A stretch of 64,000 bases of DNA from Streptomyces sp. NBC_01276 (GTDB taxonomy: Bacteria > Actinomycetota > Actinomycetes > Streptomycetales > Streptomycetaceae), in assembly GCF_041435355.1 (NCBI RefSeq), contig NZ_CP108442.1, positions 6,074,501 through 6,138,500 on the forward strand, given 5' to 3'. A program made the position numbers and the translations under genes. The notes beneath the pieces were generated by a model that made no database searches, was not told where the DNA came from, and saw nothing but the letters and a program-made list of their open reading frames with translations. Positions 7,922-16,089 of this stretch are shown here, piece by piece (within the stretch, counting starts at the first letter, position 1; each line of letters opens with the position of its first letter).

Positions 7922-9207
7922 CAGACCACACACCCCCGCACCCCACCCGCAGACACGTCCTGTTCGTCACCTGGAAGACCGGCAACGCCCCGGCGTTCGA
8001 GGCGGCCCGGCGACTGGGCCACGAGGTGACCCTCATCCGCTCCCTGCGCATGGAGAAGTCCCAGAACATCGACTTCGACGCCTCGCCCTACGGCGCGTTC
8101 GTCGACACCGTGCACGTCCTCGAAGACCACACCGACCACCAGGCCCTGCGCGAGCTCGTCCTCGCCGTCCACCGCGAACGTCCCGTCGACGGTTTCGTCG
8201 CCACCGTCGACGCCCTCGTCGTCCCGGTCGCCCGGATCGCCGAGGAGATCGGCATCCCCTTCACCGGCGCCCGGGGAGCCCGGGACGCCAAGCTCAAGCA
8301 CCGCTGCCGCGAGCTCCTCGCCGCCGCCGGAGTCGACGCCACCCGCCACGCCGTCGTCGCCGACTTCGCCGGGGCGGCCGCGTTCGCCGGGGCCACCGGA
8401 TACCCCGTCGTCGTCAAACCGGCCCGGGGCTCCGCCAGCGAGGGCGCCCACGTCGTCGCCGACGAGGCACACCTGCGGGAGGTCATGGCCCGCGCCGAGG
8501 CCGACCGCACCACCTACGAGGCGGGCATCCTCGTCGAGGAGTACCTGACCGGCCGCTTCCTCTCCGCCGAGATCGGCCTCTCCCACGGCCGCTTCCTGCG
8601 CCTGGCCGTCAGCGAACGCTCCACCTGGCACCGGCACGAGGCCCTGGAGACCGGCACCACCATCCCCGCCGCCCTCGGCCCGGACGACCACGACCGCGTC
8701 ATGGAGTTCGCCGAAGCCGTCGTCACGACCCTCGACCTGCGCCTGGGCGTCTTCCACGTGGAGATCATGCTCGGCGCCGACGGCCGCCCCCGGCTCATCG
8801 AACTGAACCCGCGCATCATGGGCTCCTGCCTGCCGAACCTCTTCCGGCTCGCCGGCGGCGGGGACATCTTCGAACTGCTCGTACGCATCCACCTCGACGA
8901 GGAGGTGGAGCCGGTAGCCCCGGCCTTCGACCGGTACGCGACCGTCCGCTGGTTCGGCGCCGCCGAACCCGTCCCCCGCCCGGACCGGGTACCCGACCTG
9001 GAGTGGGCCGCCACCGAGTACGGGGATGCCCTGCACGCGCTCACGGTCCGCTTCCCGGACGGCGACGTGCTGCCCGCCTGCCGCGGCAACCTCGGGAACT
9101 TCGGCGAGGTACAAGTCGTCCACGCCGACCACGCGACATCGATCGGGATCGCTGAGCAGATCGTCGGACGGACGGCGGACCTGCTCGGCATCGAGGTGAC
9201 GAGATGA
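7918..9207 (+). CDS. ATP-grasp ligase (amino acid/dipeptide ligase type)
   Basis: A 429-residue ATP-grasp enzyme that would join a carboxylate to an amine through an acyl phosphate. It has the N-terminal pre-ATP-grasp part (VLFVTWKTGNAPAFEAARRL), the ATP-binding strand YPVVVKPARGSASEGAHVV, the adenine-contact strand ILVEEYLTG and the metal-binding end FHVEIMLGADGRPRLIELNP, with the acidic and Asn residues needed for two magnesium ions. This arrangement is that of the BacD/carnosine synthase-like L-amino acid ligases. The start overlaps the NRPS stop (ATGA) and its own stop overlaps the next start, so translation is coupled. It likely adds an amino acid to the alanine-derived unit or to the aminotransferase product; the substrate pair cannot be read from sequence. 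Confidence 0.85.
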   Translation: MTDHTPPHPTRRHVLFVTWKTGNAPAFEAARRLGHEVTLIRSLRMEKSQNIDFDASPYGAFVDTVHVLEDHTDHQALRELVLAVHRERPVDGFVATVDALVVPVARIAEEIGIPFTGARGARDAKLKHRCRELLAAAGVDATRHAVVADFAGAAAFAGATGYPVVVKPARGSASEGAHVVADEAHLREVMARAEADRTTYEAGILVEEYLTGRFLSAEIGLSHGRFLRLAVSERSTWHRHEALETGTTIPAALGPDDHDRVMEFAEAVVTTLDLRLGVFHVEIMLGADGRPRLIELNPRIMGSCLPNLFRLAGGGDIFELLVRIHLDEEVEPVAPAFDRYATVRWFGAAEPVPRPDRVPDLEWAATEYGDALHALTVRFPDGDVLPACRGNLGNFGEVQVVHADHATSIGIAEQIVGRTADLLGIEVTR

Positions 9208-10169
9208 CGACCACGACGACGGCGAGCACGCCGGCCACCACGCCGGCCACCACGCCCTTCTTCGACGAGACCCGGGCCCAGCTCGCCCGCCTCGGACTGC
9301 CGGGTGCCGACCCCTCCGCCGGCGAGGGCTCCGGCAAGACCTTCGACGACGGCTGCCACTTCAGGATCGAGGTGCCCACCGTCAACTCCGTACAGGCCGC
9401 CCAGACGCTCCTGTCGGAGAGCGGCCGCCGCGGCTTCTCGATCAACCGCATCACCGAGACCCGCGGCATGTACCGCCACACGGCACGCGAGATCGCCGAC
9501 TACGTCGCCCTCGGCCAGGAGTACGGGGCCGAGATCCTGATGTCGGTCGGCCCCCGCGCCAGCTACGACACCGGCGGCAGCGTCCAGACCCCCGAAGGCG
9601 TCCGCATCGGCTACCGCCTCCGCGGCCAGGAACAGATCGTCCGGGCCGTCGAGGACGTCAAACGCGGCCTCGAACTCGGCGTACGCGGCTTCGTCGTCTA
9701 CGACGAGGGCCTGCTGTGGGTGCTGAACCGGCTGCGCACCGCCGGTGACCTGCCCGAGGACATCCACCTCAAGGTCTCCGCCCACTGCGGCCACGGCAAC
9801 GCGGCCTCCGCGCAGATGCTGGAGATGCTCGGCGCGGACAGCTTCAACCCCGTCCGCGACCTCACCCTCCCGATGATCGCGGCGCTGCGCCAGGCGGTGT
9901 CCATCCCGCTCGACTGCCACGTCGACAACCCCCGCATGTCCGGCGGTTTCGTACGCACCTACGAGGCACCCGAGTTCGTCCGCGTGGCCGCCCCGATCTA
10001 CCTCAAGACCGGCAACAGCGCCCTCGAAGGACACGGCGTCAGCCCCAGCCTCAGCCAGCTCGACGACATCCTGCGACAGGTCGAGATCGTCACCGAGTTC
10101 CTCGGCCGCCACCACCCCGAGGCCCGCCAGAGCCCCGTCGGCGCCCGGCTGACGCCCGTCGGCCCGTAA
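9204..10169 (+). CDS. Peptidase U32-like TIM-barrel protein of unknown role
   Basis: A 321-residue protein with a Thr/Ala-rich N-terminus and a body that reads as a TIM barrel: alternating strands and helices, EYGAEILMSVGPRASYDTGG, LKVSAHCGHGNAASAQMLEM, DSFNPVRDLTLPMIAALRQ and SIPLDCHVDNPRMSGGFVRT. The pattern of an AHCGHGN strand followed by FNPVRDLTLP resembles the U32 peptidase-like superfamily, whose members include iron-sulfur hydroxylases as well as annotated peptidases. The only cysteines in the conserved core are those in GCHF, HCGHG and DCHVD, so the four-cysteine Fe-S set of the hydroxylases is not evident. It overlaps the ATP-grasp gene by 4 bases, so it is an integral part of the operon. 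The function is unknown; the family call is moderate. Confidence 0.55.
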   Translation: MTTTTTASTPATTPATTPFFDETRAQLARLGLPGADPSAGEGSGKTFDDGCHFRIEVPTVNSVQAAQTLLSESGRRGFSINRITETRGMYRHTAREIADYVALGQEYGAEILMSVGPRASYDTGGSVQTPEGVRIGYRLRGQEQIVRAVEDVKRGLELGVRGFVVYDEGLLWVLNRLRTAGDLPEDIHLKVSAHCGHGNAASAQMLEMLGADSFNPVRDLTLPMIAALRQAVSIPLDCHVDNPRMSGGFVRTYEAPEFVRVAAPIYLKTGNSALEGHGVSPSLSQLDDILRQVEIVTEFLGRHHPEARQSPVGARLTPVGP

Positions 10170-10206
10170 GCCCGCCCCGCCAGTCCACAGACAGAGGTCA
10201 CACAGC

Positions 10207-12006
10207 ATGTGCCGCATCTACGGCCACTTCGGCGGCGATCCCGTCGACCGCGACGCACTGCACGCCGTCGCCCGCGCGATGCACCCGGGCGGCCCCGACG
10301 AGCAGACCCTCCACACCGCCGGAACCTGGGCGCTCGGCAACAACCGGCTCGCCGTCCAGGGCATCGGCCACGGCCGGCAGCCCTTCGTCCTCGGCGACAT
10401 GACCTGCGTGTTCAACGGCGAGATCTACAACCACCGCGAACTGCGGGCCGAACTCGCCGCCCAGGGCCACACCTTCGAGGGCGACTGCGACGGCGACGTC
10501 CTGCTGCCGCTCTACGAGCGGTACGGCGACGCCTTCGTCTCCCGGCTGGAGGGCATGTTCGCGATCGCCCTCGTCGACCTGCGCGGCGAACCCTGCCTGA
10601 AGCTCTTCAACGACCACGCCGGCATGAAGTCCCTCTACTACCACCTCTCCGCCGACGGCCGCCGGCTCTCCTTCGCCTCCGAACTCCAGGGCCTGTCCCG
10701 CTTCCCGGACTTCCCCGACGCCGTCGACCCCCTCGCCATCGACCGCTACCTCGGCGGCAAGGCCGTCTGGGGCCCCCGCACCATCCACACCGGCGTCCGC
10801 ACCATGGAACCCGGCACGGCACTGCGCTTCGCCGACGGCCGCATCACCCTCACCCGCACCCCGCTCCCGCCCGCCGAGGTCGACTGGCCGGACGGCGGGC
10901 CCACCCTCGGCGCGGCCGCGGACCTCCTCGACGGCATCCTGCGCCACGAACTCACCCGGATGCTCGACGCGGACGTACCCGTCTGCGTCATCACCAGCGG
11001 CGGCCTCGACTCCAGCTACACCACCGCCATCGCCGCAGGCCTCGTCCCCGACCTGGCCTCCTTCAACGTCGCCTACAAGGGCACCTGGCCCAGCGACGAA
11101 CGCCACTTCGCCGAGGAGGTGGCCCGCCACTGCGGCACCCGCCACCACCAGGTCCTGCTCGACCCGGCGGACTTCCCCGCCCTGGTCGACCGCTTCGTCC
11201 GCCACCTGGACCAGCCGAACAACGCCCCGCACAGCCTGAGCACCTTCGCCCTCTTCGAAGCCGTCCACGACGCCGGGTTCAAGGTCGCCCTCACCGGCGA
11301 CGGAGCCGACGAACTCTTCGGCGGCTACGCCCGCTTCGTCAAGGCCGCCCGCGACGGCGACGCCGGCTGGCACCGCGGCTACCAGGACACCATGGCCGCC
11401 GTCGGCACCAGCACCCTGCGGCGGCTCTACACACCCGAGTACCGCGCCCACGTCGAGGCCGACGGCGGCTTCTTCGCGGACCGCGCCGGCGACGAACTGG
11501 ATCGCCGCGTCCGCTCGCGGACCCACGACAAACTGGAGACGCTGCTCCGCTACGACCAGGCGGAACGGTTTCCGTACTACATCCTGCGCCGCGTGGACCA
11601 CCTGAGCATGGCGCACTCGGTGGAGGCCCGGATCCCCTTCCTCCAGCCCGCCGTGACGCGGTTCGCGCACGCCCTGCCCACGGAACTGAAGGTCGTCGGC
11701 GACACCGTCAAGGCACCGGTCTCCGAGGCCGCGCGCCGCTGGATCCCGCGCAGCGTCATCGAACGGCCCAAACAGCCCTTCACCCTCCCCGTCGCAGCGA
11801 TGATCAAGCCCGGCGAGGCGCTCCACGAGCTGATCGGCGACACCCTCCTGGGCCCCGGCGCCCGGTGCCGGGACCACTTCCGCCAGGACGTCGTCCACGA
11901 CCTGTTCCGCATGCAGTCCGAGAGCCCCGGCGCCCACACCGCCGAGGTCCTGTGGTCGCTGCTGATGCTGGAGACCTGGCTGTCCGTCAGGAACCTCACC
12001 CCCTGA
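10207..12006 (+). CDS. Asparagine synthetase (AsnB)-type glutamine amidotransferase
   Basis: A 599-residue class II amidotransferase. Cys2, the N-terminal nucleophile after Met removal, is present (MCRIYGHFGG), with NNRLAVQG and VFNGEIYNHRELRAEL of the glutaminase domain. The synthetase domain has the pyrophosphate loop SGGLDSS near residue 265, then TGDGADELFGGY, VEARIPFLQP and ERPKQPF with the conserved Lys. It would activate a carboxylate with ATP and amidate it with ammonia from glutamine. Because all glutaminase residues are kept, it is unlike the beta-lactam synthetases, which have lost them. In this operon it probably forms a primary amide or another amide bond on the product rather than housekeeping asparagine. 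The start has AGAGG upstream, 37 bases after the U32-like gene. Confidence 0.85.
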   Translation: MCRIYGHFGGDPVDRDALHAVARAMHPGGPDEQTLHTAGTWALGNNRLAVQGIGHGRQPFVLGDMTCVFNGEIYNHRELRAELAAQGHTFEGDCDGDVLLPLYERYGDAFVSRLEGMFAIALVDLRGEPCLKLFNDHAGMKSLYYHLSADGRRLSFASELQGLSRFPDFPDAVDPLAIDRYLGGKAVWGPRTIHTGVRTMEPGTALRFADGRITLTRTPLPPAEVDWPDGGPTLGAAADLLDGILRHELTRMLDADVPVCVITSGGLDSSYTTAIAAGLVPDLASFNVAYKGTWPSDERHFAEEVARHCGTRHHQVLLDPADFPALVDRFVRHLDQPNNAPHSLSTFALFEAVHDAGFKVALTGDGADELFGGYARFVKAARDGDAGWHRGYQDTMAAVGTSTLRRLYTPEYRAHVEADGGFFADRAGDELDRRVRSRTHDKLETLLRYDQAERFPYYILRRVDHLSMAHSVEARIPFLQPAVTRFAHALPTELKVVGDTVKAPVSEAARRWIPRSVIERPKQPFTLPVAAMIKPGEALHELIGDTLLGPGARCRDHFRQDVVHDLFRMQSESPGAHTAEVLWSLLMLETWLSVRNLTP

Positions 12007-12036
12007 TCCCCGCCCGAACCGATCCCCGCCCGAACC
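12005..12036 (+). repeat. Two tandem 16-bp repeats between AsnB-type and oxygenase genes
   Basis: GATCCCCGCCCGAACC occurs twice head to tail, from the AsnB stop codon into the short spacer before the oxygenase ribosome site. It looks like a small local duplication; no role is apparent. Confidence 0.6.
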
Positions 12037-12056
12037 CCCACCCGAGGAGAAGAGAC

Positions 12057-12878
12057 ATGACGCAGTCCGTCCCGCCCATCCGCTCCCTGCTGGCCGGAGT
12101 CACCAAGGACGACATCCGGCGCGACCCGTTCCCGCACATCGTGATCCGTGACGCGCTTCCCCAGGACCTGTACGATGCGCTGTCCGCGTCCATGCCGACC
12201 GCCGAATACATCGGCACCCGGATCGGCAAGGAGATCACCTCGAACGAGCGCTACAACTACATGTCCGAGCACATCCTCCAGGACGAGGAGATGGCCCGGG
12301 TGTGGAAGGACTTCGTCACCTACCACGCGTCGCCCGGGTTCTACGCCGAGTTCCTCGACCTCTTCCGGGAAGACCTGCTCGCGAACCTCCCCGACGCCGA
12401 GGAGCAGTGCGGCCCGCTGCGCGACCTGCGCGTAGGCCGCCGCAACCGGGACGGCTTCGAGACCCACGACATCCTGATGGACTGCACCGCCGTCATCAAC
12501 TCGGCCGTCACCGGCCGCCCCTCCGCCTACCGCGGCCCCCACGTGGACAAGCCCCACAAGCTCTTCGGCGGGCTCTTCTACATGCGCCAGACGCAGGACG
12601 ACGCCGACGGCGGCGACCTCGTGCTGTACAAGTACCGGGAGGGCGCCCACAAGTTCACCACCAGCGCCTCCGAGTACGGCGACAACCGCTTCGACATAGA
12701 CCCGAAGTACGTCGAGGAGGTCACCACCGTTCCCTACCGCAGCAACACCCTGGTCATGTACCCGATCAACCCGCTCGCCCTGCACGGCGTGTCCGTGCGC
12801 AGCCTCACCCCGCACCAGCGGCGCTTCGTCGCCCTCGTCGGCGACCTCCAGAACCCGCTCTTCGACCTTGCACTCTGA
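12057..12878 (+). CDS. 2-oxoglutarate/Fe(II)-dependent oxygenase
   Basis: A 273-residue non-haem iron oxygenase of the prolyl-hydroxylase-like (2OG-FeII_Oxy) fold. The metal triad can be read as H162-x-D164 in GPHVDKPHKL and H243 in LALHGVSVRS, with Arg255 in TPHQRRF placed to hold the 2-oxoglutarate carboxylate. The N-terminus DPFPHIVIRDALPQDLYDAL is a common opening for this group. It would hydroxylate or otherwise oxidise an amino acid, peptide or carrier-bound substrate of the cluster. A strong ribosome site GAGGAGAAGA precedes the ATG at 12057, 50 bases after AsnB. Its stop lies just before the aminotransferase start. The substrate is unknown. Confidence 0.8.
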   Translation: MTQSVPPIRSLLAGVTKDDIRRDPFPHIVIRDALPQDLYDALSASMPTAEYIGTRIGKEITSNERYNYMSEHILQDEEMARVWKDFVTYHASPGFYAEFLDLFREDLLANLPDAEEQCGPLRDLRVGRRNRDGFETHDILMDCTAVINSAVTGRPSAYRGPHVDKPHKLFGGLFYMRQTQDDADGGDLVLYKYREGAHKFTTSASEYGDNRFDIDPKYVEEVTTVPYRSNTLVMYPINPLALHGVSVRSLTPHQRRFVALVGDLQNPLFDLAL

Positions 12879-12888
12879 GGTGTCCCCC

Positions 12889-13803
12889 TTGCTTCCCTTC
12901 GACCAGCGAACCGGTCAGATCTGGCTCGACGGCGACCTCGTGGAGTGGGCCGACGCCACGCTGCACGTGCTCACCCACGGCCTGCACTACGCCAGCAGCG
13001 TCTTCGAGGGCGTACGCGTTTACGCCGGCGCCCCCTTCATGCTGCACGAGCACATCGCACGGCTGCGCACCTCGGCCCGCATCCTCGACTTCGACCTCGA
13101 ACACGACGACGAGACGCTCCACCGGGCGACCCTCGACGTCGTCGCCGCGGCCGGCATCACCGAGGGCTACGTCCGCATGAACGCCTGGCGCGGCTCCGAG
13201 GTCATCCAGACCGCCGCGCTGAAGACCTCCGTACACACCTCGGTGGCCGCCTGGGAGATCCCGGCCGGCTACTACGCGGCGGCCGACGCCCTCCAGACGG
13301 GCATCTCCCTGGTCACCGCCGACTACCGGCGTCCCTCCCCGCAGTACGCCCCGGTCAAGAGCAAGGCCGCCGGCAACTACATGATCGGCACGGTCAGCAA
13401 GAACCATGCCCTGCGGGCGGGCTTCGACGACGCGATGCTCCTCGACGACCGCGGCCACATCGTGGAGGCGACCGGCGCCCACATCTTCTTCACCAGGGGC
13501 GGCACCCTCCACACCCCCACCACGCGGTGCACCATCGACGGCATCACCCGGGCCTGCGTCCTGGCGATCGCCGGGCACGAGGGCATCCCGTACGAGATCG
13601 GCGACCTGGGCCCGGAGTTCGTCGCCGAGGCGGACGGCGCGTTCATCTGCGGCACCGCCTGCGAGATCCTCCCCGTCGCCCGCATCGACGACCACCACTA
13701 CGACCTGCGCGGCAACGAGGTGATCGGGCGGCTGATCACCGGATACCACGACCTGATCGCAGGCCGCAGCCCGGTGGAAGTGCCGCACGCATGGGGGCGC
13801 TGA
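12889..13803 (+). CDS. Class IV PLP aminotransferase, branched-chain (IlvE) type
   Basis: About 304 residues, fold type IV PLP enzyme. The family landmarks are GLHYASSVFEGVRVY near the N-terminus, the PLP lysine in VKSKAAGNY, GFDDAMLLDDRGHIVEATGA and GTACEILPVARID in place of the usual GTAAEITPV. It interconverts a branched or similar 2-oxo acid and amino acid, and in this operon it probably supplies a non-standard amino acid or its keto form. The EGxGENIF segment of IlvE is changed to EATGAHIFF, hinting at altered substrate choice. TTG 12889 has GAGGTG six bases upstream; GTG 12880 and TTG 12868 are in-frame alternatives that differ by only 3-7 residues. The 3' end overlaps the next gene by 13 bases. 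Confidence 0.8.
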   Translation: MLPFDQRTGQIWLDGDLVEWADATLHVLTHGLHYASSVFEGVRVYAGAPFMLHEHIARLRTSARILDFDLEHDDETLHRATLDVVAAAGITEGYVRMNAWRGSEVIQTAALKTSVHTSVAAWEIPAGYYAAADALQTGISLVTADYRRPSPQYAPVKSKAAGNYMIGTVSKNHALRAGFDDAMLLDDRGHIVEATGAHIFFTRGGTLHTPTTRCTIDGITRACVLAIAGHEGIPYEIGDLGPEFVAEADGAFICGTACEILPVARIDDHHYDLRGNEVIGRLITGYHDLIAGRSPVEVPHAWGR

Positions 13804-14738
13804 CGGCCCTGGAGAAGCTGCTGCCGGTGGTCCTGGCCTTCGGCTGCGGCGTTCTCCTCGCACGGCGCAAGGTGGTGCCGGCGGACAGCTCCAAGGTCTT
13901 CGCCGACTACGCCTTCCTCTTCGCGGTCCCGTGCTACCTGTTCGGCAACATCTACGCGAGCGACCTGGCCGCCCTCTTCGACTGGAGGGCGATCGGCGGC
14001 TACGCGGCAGCGGCCGGCTGCGCGGTCGTCGTCATCGGCCTCGTGGCCCGGCTGACGGGGGTCCTGGACCCCCGGGGCGTAGCGCTGCGGATCATGGCCG
14101 GCGTGCAGGTGAACACCGCCTACTTCGCCGTACCGGTGTTCATCATGCTCTTCGGGAACGCGGCACCGATCTTCCCCGTGCTGCTGTTCCAGGTCTGCGT
14201 GCTGTCCCTCGTGGTCATCTCGATCATGGAACTGGGCCGTCCGGCCACCGGAGGTCCCGGCGTACGGCTCGCCCGGGCCGTCGGAGCCTCGCTCGTGACG
14301 CCCGTGGTCCTCGCCTGCAACGCGGGCATCCTGCTCAACCTGCTGTCGGTGCACCTGCCGAAGGCGGTCCTGGACAGCTTCGCGTTCGTCGGCGACAGCG
14401 CCTCCCCGGTGGCGCTGTTCGCCCTCGGCCTGCACCTGGGCGGCGCCGGCCTCACGATCCGGGGCACCACCCTGGAGGAGGTCTGGCTCATCGCCTTCAA
14501 GTGCGCGGCCTTCCCCTTCATCGCCTGGGCCGTGTGCCGGTACCTCTTCGGCGTCGAGGGCGAGTGGCTCAGCTACCTCGTCCTGATCGCCGCGATGCCG
14601 GCCCCGCAGAACCTCTTCATCTTCGCGCAGCGCTACGACGTCGACGTCGCCATGTCGGCCGAGCTCGTGGTCAAGAGCTCCCTGGCGTCCCTGCTCCTGC
14701 TGCCCCTGTGGGTGCAGTGGACCGTCCACTTCGGCTGA
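13791..14738 (+). CDS. AEC (auxin efflux carrier) family transporter
   Basis: A 315-residue membrane protein with about ten hydrophobic segments. It starts TALEKLLPVVLAFGCGVLLARRK and has the paired half-repeats typical of the AEC/bile-acid transporter fold, with SASPVALFALGLHLGG in the second half, the usual PxxLFxLGxxL pattern. Bacterial AEC proteins move small carboxylates or amino acids, so it may import a precursor or export the product together with the MFS protein at the cluster start. It overlaps the aminotransferase gene by 13 bases, which ties it to the operon. The ATG at 13791 has GGTGGAAG upstream. Confidence 0.78.
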   Translation: MGALTALEKLLPVVLAFGCGVLLARRKVVPADSSKVFADYAFLFAVPCYLFGNIYASDLAALFDWRAIGGYAAAAGCAVVVIGLVARLTGVLDPRGVALRIMAGVQVNTAYFAVPVFIMLFGNAAPIFPVLLFQVCVLSLVVISIMELGRPATGGPGVRLARAVGASLVTPVVLACNAGILLNLLSVHLPKAVLDSFAFVGDSASPVALFALGLHLGGAGLTIRGTTLEEVWLIAFKCAAFPFIAWAVCRYLFGVEGEWLSYLVLIAAMPAPQNLFIFAQRYDVDVAMSAELVVKSSLASLLLLPLWVQWTVHFG

Positions 14739-14823
14739 CGCCGGAGCGGGCGGTCCCGCACCCCTCCCACGCATCGCCCCTCCCCACCCTCCCCACCCTT
14801 CTTCCGAGAGGCGGATCCGAACC

Positions 14824-15786
14824 GTGATCCAGACCGAGCGAACCAGCAGGATCTCCGTCCGCCAGGTCGCCGGGCGCATAGGCGCCGAGGTGTCCGGAGT
14901 GGACCTGCGCGAGGATCTCGACGACGCCACCGTCGCCGAGATCCGGCAGGCCGTGCTCACCCACCGCGTCCTCTTCTTCCGCGGCCAGGAGCTCGACCAC
15001 GCCCGGCACGTGGCCTTCGGCCGCCGCTTCGGCGACCTCACCCGCCGCCCCGGCACCAAGCACGGCGTCTCGCCCGAGGGCTTCCCCGAGGTCCTCACCG
15101 TCGACGCCAAGGCCGACGTCGAGCGCTACGGCAAGAACTTCGAGGAGCACTACCGCCGCAAGTGGGTCTCGCCCATCGCCGGCTGGCACAGCGACCTCAC
15201 CCAGGCCGTGAACCCGCCCGACCTGTCCATCCTGCGCGCCGAGACCACCCCCGACTTCGGCGGCGACACCCAGTGGACCAACACCGTGGCCGCCTACGAG
15301 GGCCTCTCCCCGCAACTGCGGGGCCTGCTGGACACGCTCCAGGCCGAACACGCCTTCTTCACCGGCGTCCACCTGCGCCACTCCGACGAGCGCGACCGGC
15401 AGATCCTCAAGATCTACTGTGAGGACCCTCAGGTCGCCGTCCACCCCGTCGTCCGCGTACACCCCGAGACGGGGGAGAAGGCGCTGTTCGTCAGCCCCGG
15501 TTCCACCACCAGGATCGTCGGCTTCAGCGAGATCGAGAGCCGTCACCTGCTCGACCTGCTCTTCCAGCACATGACCAGCGCCGAGTACACCGTACGCTTC
15601 CGCTGGGAGCCGGGCAGCATCGCCTTCTGGGACAACCGGAGCACCTGCCACTTCGCCCCGACCGACTTCGGCCACCTCGACGTCGACCGCGTCATGCACC
15701 GCGTCACGGTCCTCGGCGCACCCGCCACCGGCCCCGACGGCTTCGTCTCGGAGCTCGTCGAGGGCGACCGGCTGGCAGCCTGGTAA
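14824..15786 (+). CDS. TauD/TfdA-family 2-oxoglutarate dioxygenase
   Basis: A 320-residue non-haem iron dioxygenase. The opening IGAEVSGVDLREDLDDATV and the VLFFRGQELD strand are typical of TauD. The metal ligands are H122-x-D124 in GWHSDLTQ and H276 in RSTCHFAPTD; R289 and R293 near MHRVTVLG match the 2-oxoglutarate and substrate arginines of TauD. In peptide antibiotic clusters such enzymes hydroxylate or desaturate amino acids; clavaminate synthase belongs to the same superfamily. It is the last gene of the cluster, 85 bases after the transporter, and is followed at once by a terminator. GTG 14824 is preceded by GAGAGGCGGA. The substrate is unknown. Confidence 0.85.
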   Translation: MIQTERTSRISVRQVAGRIGAEVSGVDLREDLDDATVAEIRQAVLTHRVLFFRGQELDHARHVAFGRRFGDLTRRPGTKHGVSPEGFPEVLTVDAKADVERYGKNFEEHYRRKWVSPIAGWHSDLTQAVNPPDLSILRAETTPDFGGDTQWTNTVAAYEGLSPQLRGLLDTLQAEHAFFTGVHLRHSDERDRQILKIYCEDPQVAVHPVVRVHPETGEKALFVSPGSTTRIVGFSEIESRHLLDLLFQHMTSAEYTVRFRWEPGSIAFWDNRSTCHFAPTDFGHLDVDRVMHRVTVLGAPATGPDGFVSELVEGDRLAAW

Positions 15787-15800
15787 CACCCGGAGAACGA

Positions 15801-15830
15801 AGAAGGACCCCGCCGGAGCGGGGTCCTTCT
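15801..15830 (+). terminator. Terminator closing the biosynthetic operon
   Basis: Perfect 13-bp stem AGAAGGACCCCGC with the 4-base loop CGGA, 15 bases after the dioxygenase stop. It also separates the operon from the convergent tRNA gene. Confidence 0.85.
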
Positions 15831-15836
15831 CTCTTG

Positions 15837-15921
15837 TGTCCGAGGGGGGACTTGAACCCCCACGCCCGATAAAGGGCACTAGCACCTCAAGCTAGCGCGT
15901 CTGCCATTCCGCCACCCGGAC
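15837..15921 (-). tRNA. tRNA-Leu (anticodon GAG)
   Basis: On the minus strand an 85-nt leucine-type (class II) tRNA folds cleanly: acceptor GTCCGGG with its 3' partner, D arm GCGGAATGGCAGACGC, anticodon stem CTAGC/GCTAG with loop TTGAGGT (anticodon GAG, reads CUC), a long variable arm TGCCCTTTATCGGGCG, and T arm with loop TTCAAGT. The discriminator base is A. CCA is not encoded. It marks the right edge of the biosynthetic cluster. Confidence 0.95.
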
Positions 15922-16089
15922 AAGGTGTCTGTCTCGCGTCCCTCGCGGGCCGTTCCGACGTGGAAAACATTACCAAACATTCGGGGCCCCCGATCACACC
16001 CCCCGGTGACCGGGGAACGCCCTTGGGCGGAGCGGCCCGGAGCGGGAGGATGGGGACGTAGCCGGTACTGATCAGTGGGAGGAAGCAGC

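Noticed and set aside
4040..7933. A very long open frame on the minus strand opposite the NRPS-like gene
   Set aside because: Its Gly/Val/Ala/Asp-rich composition is what the opposite strand of a GC-rich Streptomyces gene gives, no domain is visible, and the + strand frame has complete NRPS motifs.
10207..12006. AsnB-like gene as a beta-lactam synthetase, which would make the cluster a clavam or carbapenem pathway
   Set aside because: The N-terminal Cys and glutaminase residues are kept, whereas beta-lactam synthetases have lost them, and no carboxyethylarginine or carboxymethylproline synthase type gene is present.
15837..15921. Integrated mobile element at the tRNA-Leu gene
   Set aside because: No integrase, excisionase or transposase gene and no duplicated tRNA 3' end were found in the window.
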